NCBI GenBank assembly: GCA_903813345.2
Contig: CAIIXF020000011.1
Location: forward strand, 33,038,166-33,102,165
Direction of reading: 5' to 3'
From: Owenia fusiformis
Taxonomy: Eukaryota > Annelida > Polychaeta > Sabellida > Oweniidae
DNA length: 64,000 nt
Shown piece by piece: positions 22,990-35,100 of this stretch; position 1 is the stretch's first letter, and each line of letters begins with the position of its first letter. The position numbers and the translations under genes were made by a program. The notes beneath the pieces are model-generated. The model searched no databases. It was not told the DNA's origin and saw only the letters and a program-made list of their open reading frames with translations.

Positions 22990-23570
22990 TCAAGATGATA
23001 TATTGGCGGGAAATGGGCTGACCCTTGACCTAGTTTGGGTTTTACTCCTGTGTAGTTCCAACAGTCCCGGGGAAACCTTAAATCCAGAGTCCCTGTTAAG
23101 TTGTGGCTTGCTTGTATGAATATGAAGTGCTTCCTTTACTTTCCGTTTAAAGTAATGGGGTTCTCTATCTAGAATTTTGTACTCCCAGTTAATCCTATGC
23201 GCTTTGGAAACTATATGTTCAGCGATGGCGGATTTATTGGGATTGTTCAGTCTAAAAGCGTCCTTGTGTTCCTTAATTCTTGTATCGATCGCTCTACCGG
23301 TTTCACCTATGTAGCGTTCACTACAGTCCTTACATTCAATTTGGTATATTAATCCTGATCTCTCGCCTGTGGGGGTGGGATCTTTGGGTGATACTAACAT
23401 TTGACGTAAGGTTTGAACAGACTTAAAACTAGTCTTAACTCCTGCTTCTTGAAAGATGCGTTGAAGTTTGGGAGCAATAGTACTAATATAAGGTAACACT
23501 ACACTAATTTCCCTATCTACACTGTCACTAGGAAGTCTATCTCTAGGCGTAGCTGGTGCTTGGTTTAGCG
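22990..23570 (-). mobile_element. Penelope-like element fragment, C-terminal GIY-YIG domain
   Basis: The minus-strand frame encodes LIYQIECKDCSERYIGETGR, then a TRIKEHK segment, then AIAEHI. This is the cysteine pair plus YIGETGR plus R-x-EH arrangement typical of the GIY-YIG endonuclease at the C-terminus of Penelope-like retroelements. The reverse transcriptase that should precede it is absent: upstream of about 23,570 the frame ends against an unrelated repeat. This is a truncated, probably inactive copy. Confidence 0.75.
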
Positions 23571-23589
23571 GCTACCCATCTTGGCTTCT

Positions 23590-23830
23590 ATTTCATAAAA
23601 CTACTGTTTACAGTGACATGATTTTGCAACGCAGAACACTTGAAATTATTTATAGATCTACTAGTACATGTAGTAAAGGGTCCAAAAGTAAATTTACCCC
23701 GACTAAAACGGCGGTCATTTTGAAAAAAGCGGGGATCCCATCGACCCAGGTTATGAAACGTGCTACTTATTGTCCAAAGACAGACAGACGGAGGGACGGA
23801 CAAGTGAGTGATTGCAAGACTAGAGCTAAA
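23590..23830. repeat. dispersed repeat, fourth family member
   Basis: Matches the units at 4,240, 4,525 and 6,345 through ACTGTTTACAGTGACATG, GGTCCAAAAGT and TTTTGAAAA words. It ends in CAGACAGACGGAGGGACGGA-like sequence. It abuts the Penelope fragment. Confidence 0.6.
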
Positions 23831-23839
23831 CACGAGCAT

Positions 23840-25254
23840 TGTTGATGAAACTCTGAACTTATATATAAAAATAATGACGTTTCGGGAGACAGTATACCTT
23901 CTATCATTCTATGACTACAATAGAATGTTTAACTAACAACATCAAGATAACATTTGGTTCTAACATAGGCAGGAACGTGAACTATATTGAACAACAACAT
24001 CAGTCATGAATATTAAATTGGGAAAATAATATTTTATTTACTTATTAAGCTTATTTGACTGCTTTGTTTTAGAATTGTGTCATTTGAATACATTTTTTGT
24101 TTAAGTTTAGCAAGATATGCTTAGCTGTTTCTAGAAGAAGAGGGGTCGTGTACTAATTGGCTCATTTAATCTGCCATGTGCTGCCAGGATAATGTGTAAT
24201 TTACATTGTGAATCTATACCTCATATTATATGAAATGAGAATACCCTCATCATTGGATTGAATAAGTAGAACTTAGAGCACTTCTGCAACACAAAGCTAC
24301 CTTATGTTAAGTGTAGAAAGAGGCTTGAACCGGAGTAATACAATGTAAGTCTGATGTCATGTAAGTCTGATGTCATGTGTGAATTGTGATGTGTGATGTC
24401 ATATTCACACTTCCTTAAATTTTCAATTAGAAACAAAGTATGATTCATTTGTCATACTGTCATACATATCCTACAAAGGCTGTACTTGCTTAATTATTAA
24501 TCTATTACCCCGTTTATAGAATGTGTAGTCATTTATTGTATATCCACGTTGTAAGTTGAATTCAACATAAAAATCAAAAATCTCTTGACACATACTGACA
24601 TAGGCAGCTAAGTATAATGCTTTTATTTATAAAATACAAATTAATAAAAAATGTTCTAAAATTTTAATTTCTAAAATTGCACAGTTAATAAACAACAAAT
24701 TGAAGCTGTTTTTGCTACGATGAAACGAGACAAGCATCAACAAATAGAGATTGTCTTAATCAAATTTTAAAACACTTTACTTATAAGTAACATCACCAGG
24801 ATAATTCTTTCAAGCACCTTTAATATAAGTTTGTGGACAGATAAAATGGAGTATAACACACCCCACTTCGAGCATGTCAGTTATATTGCCTGCATTCATG
24901 ACAATGTCCAGTTTTAGCAATGCTTGACTAGTTGTCAATAATAATATTGACCTCTATATTGGATAACATTCCAAAACGTCAGGCATGTCTACACTGATCG
25001 ACTTTCGTTGGAACTACTGCCTATGTGATGGACTGATGGTCTCTAGAAAGCAGCAAGCAAAAATGACTTGAATCATAATCACCATGCTGTTGGAATGACA
25101 ATAAAAATGTGTTTGTAGTTTTAGAAAAATAGTTCTTCAAACACTTGATAAATGCAGCGTCCTATAGTTTGCCAACTTAATCACTATATGAAATAGTGTT
25201 TGGCACAATACAAGGCTGCCTTCTATATGATATTCAATACTCCTTGAACAGTTA
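23840..25254. other. intergenic spacer and 3' flank of copy B
   Basis: No gene is seen up to about 24,980. From about 24,980 the sequence resembles the 3' flank of copy A (1,190-1,330), placing the downstream edge of the duplicated unit here. A short ATGTAAGTCTGATGTC repeat lies at about 24,343. Confidence 0.4.
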
Positions 25255-26172
25255 TTTGTCACATTTCCCGAATGCACGATCGCAGTGTCTATGTTCATAG
25301 ACTTTCTACATTCCTTGAATAACATTTATTTGACACATTTCTTAAACACACAATCCCAGTGTCTAAGTGCATTAACATTCTATGTTCCTTGAATAATATT
25401 TATTTGACACATTTCTTGAACATACAATCCCAGTGTCTATGTTCATTATCATTCTATGATCCTTGAATAACATCTATTTGACACATTTCTTGAACACACA
25501 ATCCCAGTGTCTATGTTTATTATCATTCTATGTTCCTTGAATGATATTTCTTTGACACATTTCTTGAACACATGATCGCAGTGTCTATGTTCATTAACAT
25601 TTTATGTTCCTTGAAAAACATTTACTTGACACATTTCTTGAACAAACAATCCCAGTATCTATGTGCATTAACATTCTATGTTCCTTGAATAATATTTATT
25701 TGACACATTTCTTGAACACATGATCCCAGTGTCTATGTTCATTATCATTCTATGTTCCTTGAATAATATCTATTTGACACATTTCTTGAACACACAATCC
25801 CAGTGTCTTTGTTCATTATCATTCTATGTTCCTTGAAAAACATTTACTTGACACATTTCTTGAACACATGATCCCAGTGTCTATGTGCCTTAACATTCTA
25901 TATTCCTTGAATAACATTTATTTGACACTTTTCTTGAACACACAATCCCAGTGTCTATGTGCATAAACATTCTATGTTCCTTGAATAACATTTACTTGAC
26001 ACATTTCTTGAACACACAATCCCAGTGTCTATGTGCATTAACATTGAATTTCTATGTTCCTTGAATAACATTTATTTGACACATTTCTAGAACACATGAT
26101 CCCAGTATCTAATATGCATAAACATTCTATATTCCTTGAATAACATTTATTTAACACATTTCTTGAACACAC
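25255..26172 (-). repeat. 73-74-bp tandem array copying the helicase C-terminal tail, stop codon and AATAAA
   Basis: Twelve extra units lie downstream of the true end of copy B. In gene sense each unit repeats the codons around WDCVFKKCVK, followed by TAA and a spacer with a GGAACATAGAATG-type word. The true stop overlaps the hexamer AATAAA (AAATAAATG), and roughly half of the units keep that hexamer; others have AGTAAA or AGATAT variants. The copies differ by scattered substitutions, so the array is not recent or homogenised. Copy A has only one extra degenerate unit. Confidence 0.88.
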
Positions 26173-29100
26173 GATCCCAGTGTGTATTAACTTCAACCAC
26201 CTTTAACCTGTGTTTAGCATCATTTATCAAAGCCTCCCAGTCTTCACTTACAGCGACAGACTCGAGAGAGCCCACAACATAGAGGGCGTATTTTGCACGA
26301 GTTAGGGCAACATTCATACGTTGTCTGTTTGCAAGGAATCCAATTGTTCCTGTATTACTTTTCGCTCTGACGCAGGACATTATGACGATTTCCTTTTCCC
26401 GTCCTTGGAATGCATCCACTGTATTAACCTCAATATCTTCACATCCTCTCCTGGAATAATATATACAGTAGTTTACATACTGATTAGGATCTAGGGCATT
26501 AAATTCAACTTTAACAGTTGTGAACATACACTCCCCTCCATAAGTTTGGCAACCTTTGCTTCCCCATTGAACTATGTGTTAAAGCCTCTTTAAATTTGAA
26601 TTTTTATTTACTTAACCTGTGATGAAAATACTTATATTATTGATGGAATTGTAATTTGACTTTATTTCCAATAACTCCAAATTTTCTCAATTTTTTTCCT
26701 CAATTACAATTGGTCGAAAATTGATGATAAATTTGATGAATTTTTGAAAATCGTCATTCCCATTTAGTTCAATGGGGGAGCAAAGGTTGCCAAACTTCAA
26801 ACTTATGGAGGGGAGTGTAGGTCACATGTCATAACAAATATCTAGATAGCTCATTTTATAGTATTATAGGTCTACCATGTCTAAGCCTTTTAAATACCTT
26901 CTGTTCAGTTGATCTTGTATAAAGCTCTTCTGGCCCCTGTATGGTGTTATGATGCCTATATGACAGCCTTTGAGATCTTTTCCTGCCTTGCACTGGAGTA
27001 TGTATCTGCAGAGTTCTACTACAAAGCTTCCTTCCACTTTGTTACGAGTTGATCTACAATTCAAACATTTAAAACATTACATTACATGTTTAGAGGTTAT
27101 GTCACTATCGTGGCATATATGTCCGAGGTCTCAGTGATATATGGCCCGACCTTGGGAGGGACATTGATCTCTGAGAACCGAGGGCATATGTGCCACGATA
27201 GTGACATAAACGATTTATAACATACCTTTGATGATGCAGACTGGTCAGAGAGTACCGTTTTCTTATAGAATTGACAAACAAATGGTTTGAAAATGATTGA
27301 AATGAGTTTAGAAAAATTGCTCGCGCAGTTTTATCTTCGATTGATTGGTTATGACGTCAGCGCCTTGACCAATCAGAAAGTTAGCGGGCGCAGGCTTTTC
27401 AAAACTTATATTGGCCCGCTGTCTTGTGTACACTTTGCACTAACATCATCATAGGTATGTTATAATATGTAATAATAATACTATACCAAATAACGAAGTG
27501 CAACTTCATGAACCGGGTATTTTGTATTATATGTAATATGTGTATGTTATGGTACTTATCCCAGCTTTGTTGGATAATATAATAGAATTGTCCATTTTCA
27601 GATAAATCCATCATGTATTCCAAAATAATGGATCATTCTGAACAGGGAATAAACCTCCTATCATACTGGTTTTATTGTAACATTCAGTGAAACTTCTATT
27701 TATGAAGTCCATCAAGTCATATGATCATTGCTAATTGGTCAAAGAGTATTTATATTATTATTTTGTCACAAATAAACTTAGGACCATTCAAAGTTTGTTA
27801 AAGTGTTTCAATGATAAAATGCTATTGTCTTTACGTTACTTTGCATTGGATTGAAGAAAGATATATGAATTCACTAATAGGCCAGTTGCCCTTCAATTCT
27901 TGACAGACACTACATTAGTACAAAGGAAATACATACCCTCCAGATAATTGTTCCTCTTGCCCCTCTGTCATATCAAACACCAAATATGGTTGAAATGGAA
28001 AAGCATCACGTTTTGCAGCAATTTTTCTAAAATAATTATAATACAAAATGCTTAGTGAGTATTTTTATGGCTCCAAATATATTGGACCTTATACATTTTA
28101 TACCCCGTACATGTAAGTTACAGTACATGCAATATGTTAATTCTGGACACATGGAACATTTACAGCTAAGTGTGGAATATGTTCCATACATACATACTAT
28201 ATATTCTTAAGGTTTTATTGTACACGAATCTCACCTTTCAAGTTTTATTGTACATGAACCTCACCTTTCAAGTTTTATCGTACACGAACCTCACCTTTCA
28301 AGTTTTATTGTACATGAATCTCACCTTTCAAGTTTTATTGTACATGAACCTCACCTTTCAAGTTTTATTGTATACGAATCTCACCTCTCAAGTTTTATTG
28401 TACATGAACCTCACCTTTCAAGTTTTATTGTACATGAACCCCACCTTTCAAGTTTTATTGTACATGAATCTCACCTTTCAAGTTTTATTGTTCATGAAGC
28501 TCACCTTTCAATTTTTTTTGTACATGAATCTCACCTTTCAAGTTTTATTGTACATGAATCTCACCTTTCAAGTTTTATTGTACATGAACCTCACCTTTCA
28601 AGTTTTATTGTATACGAATCTCACCTTTCAAGTTTTATTGTACATGAATCTCACCTTTCAAGTTTTATTGTACATGAACCTCACCTTTCAAGTTTTATTG
28701 TATACAAATCTCACCTTTCAAGTTTTATTGTACATGAATCTCACCTTTCAAGTTTTATTGTACATGAACCTCACCTTTCAAGTTTTATTGTACATGAACC
28801 TCACCTGTCAGTGTGGAGTCTCCCATTGTAGACATGTTGTGAAGGGAACCTGTTGATGTCACGATGCATTCTATATTGGGTGTCTAACATTAGTACAGGG
28901 TTGTCTCTAGCTAATTGTGGGTCATTGAAATGTCGATATAACCTCTCAAATAACGACTTGCCAAATTTATGATCACTTGCCTTCTGAAATGCAGAAGAAA
29001 ATTTACATTGCATGCAAAGTAGTCAACCTGAACATATCTAGGCCTACCTCAGAAATCAAATACGCAATTTGTTTTACTTAGTGTCACTAGTCTTAACATA

Positions 29101-32100
29101 TTTCTTAAATGCCACCATTCAATGGGCTCATTTTAAAATTGGCCAGGTAGCATAAGTAGGCCAAACTACAAAAGTAGGTAAAATTGCAGTTAAAATTCAG
29201 TAAATTCCAATTGCTGTTTTGGTCACCCCGTATATATTTACAGTTGTTTGGGGTCACCCTGTTTATGCATATCTTAGAAACTACAATTGCAAACAGCTTT
29301 TGGGATCACCCTGTATATACAATTGTTCGGGGCACCCTGTTTAAACTACCTTAGAAACCACAGTGGCAGGCAGCTGTTCCGGATCACCAACAAGGATCAA
29401 CTTAGAACATCCATGCATCAGAGGCACCAAGCAATCCAACTCTGTTGTTTGAGAAGCCTGGAATAAAGAGTAATGTATATGAACGGCAGCTATATAAACT
29501 AGTTTTATTTTCTACTGTTTCTGCTTTTCTTTGACTAATTATCTCAATGGGTGATTTTGTGGTCCTATTGGGAATATTTTGTGCAGACTGACAGCAATGG
29601 AAAGGCCAAAGTTCACATTTCAATACAGTATCTTAGATACATATGTTTTTTAAAAATAAAGACAGTCACCATGTCAATTTCATTTCAAATAAGTACCTCA
29701 TCTACTATTACTGCAGTGAAATGGTCCAAGTGTTTTCTCCCAAGACGTGACCCTCTCAGTGTGGTCAAGATGGAGTCTGAGCCAGAGAAGTTCAGTGTAG
29801 AAGCTACAATATTTGCACCCTGTAGGACCTCCTCTCGTTTCCTGTTCTCCTCTTGAGGTGTTAGTCTCCTCATTTGTTCAAGCAGTATCTGCAATACATG
29901 CATGATGTTGTCAGTTGTTTAAGTATAATGTAACCATCGAATTGCTGGTCATTAATATGACCAAACCAGCACTCTGTGCTACAATTTAGAAAAATAAAAT
30001 GTGACATTATTCTAACCCTAGTCTTAGATAAACTTCTGATGTTAATTGATAGCTATTACTTTTAAAATAAGAGAAGACCACTTTCAAAGTAGAAACTTTG
30101 AAGATTCCATTTTAAGAAATGTGTACGTTAGAGACATTTCCAAAACACAAGGACAATAAGTCATATATTATATTAATATGACTAACATTAAGGGTAGGTT
30201 ATAGGATATTAAGATTCTCTGATGTCATAACTCAAGGAGGAAGTCTCTAAGAAAGTATAATTAGCTTATTATTTTCTAAACAAACGATAATGACTTAAGG
30301 GCTGTCATTTCCTGTCTAATAGGCAAGAATTTGAACAACCATATATACCTGTTCAACCTTCTTGTCCAGGGCTGCCTTTTCCTTCAACAGATTGTTTCTC
30401 TCCAACTGTACTTTGTTGGCCTGCAAAGAAACATTGGGATTACATACAAACTAAATCTCTGTAACATAGCTTATGAACCATCCGGCAGAGATGTAAGTAC
30501 ATTAAACGCCCCTTTAAATACATGTTTTTATTCTCTTTATAAAAACACAACTTACCTGTATAAAAAATCATAATATATAATGTCTTCCAGTGTTGATATT
30601 ACATGTACCTAAATGATTTCCTAAGGAAATATTCTCTTTTTTATCAGTCATCAATACTTATTTTTCAATAATCATTTTGGTACATTAGAGCTTTCCAATT
30701 ACAGATAGAGGCATTTCAGGCTCAGCTTTTAATCTAACATAATACATACTGAGGCAGTATATTTTGCAATGTTTAGCTGATGGAAAGTCTAGCAAAATGG
30801 TTTTGTTTGTGTCTTTACTCAATGAGAGGTTGAAAGTATTTAGCATCTTAAAGGTTGTCTCAAAGAAATGTTCTCTCAGATATGACAATGATAAACATGA
30901 GCCTATTAAGAGTCATTTAGACACAAGCACAGATCTGTTAACTAGCATGACTAATTACCTGTTTTGTATTCTTGGCCTTACGATAATTCTCTTCGGACTT
31001 CCCAAGATTTGCAATTTTCACCTTCAATGTAGAGATGCCTTCGTAAACACTCCCTGGCACAGATGAGGCATGACCTATTAGGATGAATATGAAAGAGCAT
31101 TGAGAAAATCTCTATGGATCAACTTTGGTTTGGAAAGAGATCTCCATAGAAAACAAAACAAGGCATAAACATGTAAAATGTCACCACCTGCCATTTGTTA
31201 CAGATGCCAATTGCCAAACACCAACCACCAAACACCATCTACAGAAAGTTGGATACTTTAATAATATGTCACCATTTCTGGTGGTGACATAAAAATATCA
31301 ACTCTGAAGAGCAGTGAATCCCAACAAACAAATCTTAAATCTGAATCACATCAGGCTTTTCCAAATTATCTCTCAATTTGAATATTTAATGCCAGTATGC
31401 ACACTTCTCATGTGATTTAATTGTCATTGATGTTTCACTTACAGCTTTTGATATGCTTCTGTGTAACAGCATCTAGGGTATACTGCTGAATGGCCGGATG
31501 TACACTGTTTACATTACCCACCCTGACAGGCTTCAACTTAATGACATCACCTAGTTGAGTACAATGTACAGGAGTCAATATTACTGTTTAAGCCACTATA
31601 TCTAGCTACTTTCACCATAGCTGCCCCATTAGGATATCATAGTAAACTATGCAGAAAGTTCCACTAAACTCTAATAGAAATTCATTGGACTAACATATTT
31701 TTCAGTATGACAGTGTTCACTGTATAAAAAATACTAATTGACTAAATTTTAAATCATTTAATCATAAAAAACAATATTGCTTGCACTGACATCTATTCTA
31801 TACATTAAACTCATTATTTACATTGTGTTTATTATAAAACTTTTTAAGAATTAAAATTCATGGTTATAATGAGGTATCAACTAACTGTAAACATTAAAGA
31901 CTCACTTTTACTATTTTTGGTAATTCTGACTTCATCAATTATTCGTCTCATGAGTTCATCTATCGCACCATTAGATGGGGCACATATCAGGATCCTGATT
32001 GGTTGGCTTTCAGATGGACGTTTAGTCTGAAACGAGAGTCAAATAAATGATGTATCACTATTTCCACAATTGTTTCTTTCAAACTTACACCTATGATGTA

Positions 32101-35100
32101 TTTATGAGTTCCATAATGGTGTGAGACTGTTTTATGAGGCCCACATTGGTGTAAGACTTACCCTTAAGATGTGTTTTATGAGGCCCACATTGGTGTAAGA
32201 CTTACCCCTAAGATGTGTTTTATGAGGCCAACAACGGTGTGAAACTTACCACTAAGATGTATTTTATGAGGCCAACAATGGTGTACGACTTACCACTAAG
32301 ATGTGTTTTATGAGGCCCACAGCTGTGTAAGACTTACCCCTAAGATGTGTTTTATGAGGCCCACAATGGTGTGGAACTTACCCTTAAGATGTATTTTATG
32401 CGGCCCACAAAGGTGTGAGAATTACCTTTAAGATGTGTTTTATGAGGCCCACAATGGTGTAAGACTTACCCCTAAGATGTGTTTTATGAGGCCCACAATG
32501 GCGTAAGACTTACCCTAAGATGTATTTCATGAGGCCCACAACGGTGTAAGACTTACCCCTAAGATGTGTTTTATGAGGCCCACAATGGTGTGAAACTTAC
32601 CCTTAAGATGTGTTTTATGAGGCCCACAATGGTGTGAGACTTCCCAGTCCCAGGGGGGCCTTGTAAAAGGCATAGTCTAGGTATGTTATTAGGTTGAAGT
32701 ACAGCATGGCTACACCACTGTATGGCTTTCACTTGAGAAGGATTAAATTTCTCCTGAAAACAGAGATTTGTATCAGAAATTGTCTTAATATATTACCTTT
32801 ATTCTTTACCTACAAATGCAAAGTTAAAACCTTTTTTTAAAACTTGTTCATGAAAGATATTTTGCAAATGTGGTGATATGGAACTGATGATTTTCAAACT
32901 TCTTAATTAGCAAAATGACCTTTAACTAGGACTTCCAAACTCTACGCAATACATTAAAATGTATGCAGTTTTAAAAAACAATTCACTAATGGTGGAATGT
33001 CATAAATCATATGAGGCTCTATCTTTGTGTTCCAATATTTATGTTGAGATCAAAAATTGAAAGTGGTCAAAGTTTATATTTAGCTATGCTTGTGTTGCAT
33101 TATTTATTGTTTCACAATTTAAATTTTGCACAACCTAAGACAAAAAATGTACCTCCAGAGCCTTGTTAGTTGTTAGAACTCTTTCTCCAAAGATGGGTAG
33201 ATGTGTTGGTTTAAGTATATGTGGACATAAAACATGTTGTGATAGACTGTTCAGTGCCCGCACTTGACGCATCACGTTGATCACATTGCTCACCACCTAA
33301 TAAGTAAAACATTTAATTGTGAATCAATTGCAGAAGTGTTCTGGAAAGGATTTTCTTTTCTCATTTCACAATTCAAACCAAAAGTGAGAAAAACATTTTC
33401 AGAACTTAATATTCTGAATATTTCCGCTAAGTAAATAAGTAAACCTATGTTTGACATACCTCTGCTCTTACTAGCAGTGTATCATGGTTTCTTGGGGAGA
33501 TTTTCTTGGTCTGAATGACATAGCCCATTAATACAGACCCTCGTTGTTTTCCTGCTTCTGTAACATAAGAAACATGAGCATATCATGTATATGTAATGTA
33601 TATATCATATAATAAATATCCTCACCAGTGAAAACAGATTTACTCTTTGACCATGCTGCAAAATTGAATAAATTAACATGAAACATATCTTCACTCACTG
33701 TTAAAAAACAATTGTTTTTTGTTATGTTTTTATGATGTTATTATTTTTTAAACTTTCATTGCACCTAGCTTTACTTCAACAGTATTTATATATTACATAA
33801 AATAATTTGTAATAATCATCAAAATTGTGTTTTCTTTTACCTATAAGAGCATGGTGCGGTTTATGCTTCCGTCTGTCAAATTTCTGAGCACGAAGTACAT
33901 AACCAAAACATCTCTTCTCTTCAACTTTCTCATTGCAGCGTCCCACCTTGTAGTTCAATACAACCAGGTCTCCCTCTCTAATATTAGATTGGTTTCTGTT
34001 ATTCTGCTCAGATATTACAGCTGGAATAATAACAGTAAAATTGAAACTCTGAAATAACATTACTGCAGTGTCACATAGGTGAGCTGTACATATACCTATG
34101 GTACCATAATTTATGGTGTCATATAAGACTGTAGCTGAAGCAGGACAATAGCTGAGGATTGCCTGTGTAACCTCCCTTCACTAGTTTCTTACGGGAGAGT
34201 ACACAAGGATTTTTACTATACACTAAAAGATAAGTGTATGAAATGAAACCCTGATAAGTCAAAAACATAGACATTTAAGTAACTTACACTGTAACTCAAA
34301 GCTGAAGATATGTTTAGTGTAAGGGAATACTGCGGTGATGCCAAGGTTTTGCACTCCATTAGAACTTTGCCCTTCCTTCCAATCTTTCCAAATCTGAAAA
34401 TAGAGTAGAAAAGTATTGTGATGATGTTTTAATGGTAAAACGAATATTGATAATCCTAACGAAAACATAGAGTTATAATGCGCTATACTTATATTGATTT
34501 GTGGGATCTTATACTTGATCATGATACCCCCCCCCTTCTGGTTAAATAATAAGGGTTATTTTGGATGAAAGTTACATGTACAGCTTTTAGACCAATGCAC
34601 CTTATACTTTTATGGATCTCTTATACCTTACGTTTTGAGGGTTATATAGCAGTGAAATACATACACTTTGCCATGTTTCCAGGAGCAATAGAGAGGTCAT
34701 CAGCTCACAATAATCGCTGTAGGATTCATAAACATCCAATAACGGCCAGATTTTCTTTTCATCCACCACTGGAGGTGGGTCCTTGCATCGGTCTACAACA
34801 ATGTTACAAATTTAAAAACTGTACATTTTGAGAGGCTGATGATTCAATCATAAAGTATAAGGCTGTTGAGTAGTAATCCAATCATTAGATTGGGACATAG
34901 AGGTGTCTGGTTTAAAAAGGAACATTTTGATGAAATTGATATTGGTTGTCAGATAAGCTCAAATAATTAGTCATTCAGTACTTTTCTGACCACATGAATA
35001 ACATCTGAAGTATTTCATGTTTTAAGCTTGCAGCGTTACTGTGTTACAGTCAATCTTAAACATTTACCTTGTTGAGCTAGCCAATCCACATTCCATCCTA

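Noticed and set aside
25255-26172. CRISPR array
   Set aside because: Units are contiguous, with no unique spacers, and derive from the end of the neighbouring eukaryotic gene.
26529-26817. Regulatory RNA hairpin in the last intron of copy B
   Set aside because: TA flanks and terminal repeats fit a Tc1/mariner MITE, and copy A lacks it.
28170-28856. 228-codon plus-strand open frame of repeating LLYMNLTFQV
   Set aside because: It is the 30-bp intronic array read in the wrong strand. The period is a multiple of three, so the frame stays open automatically.
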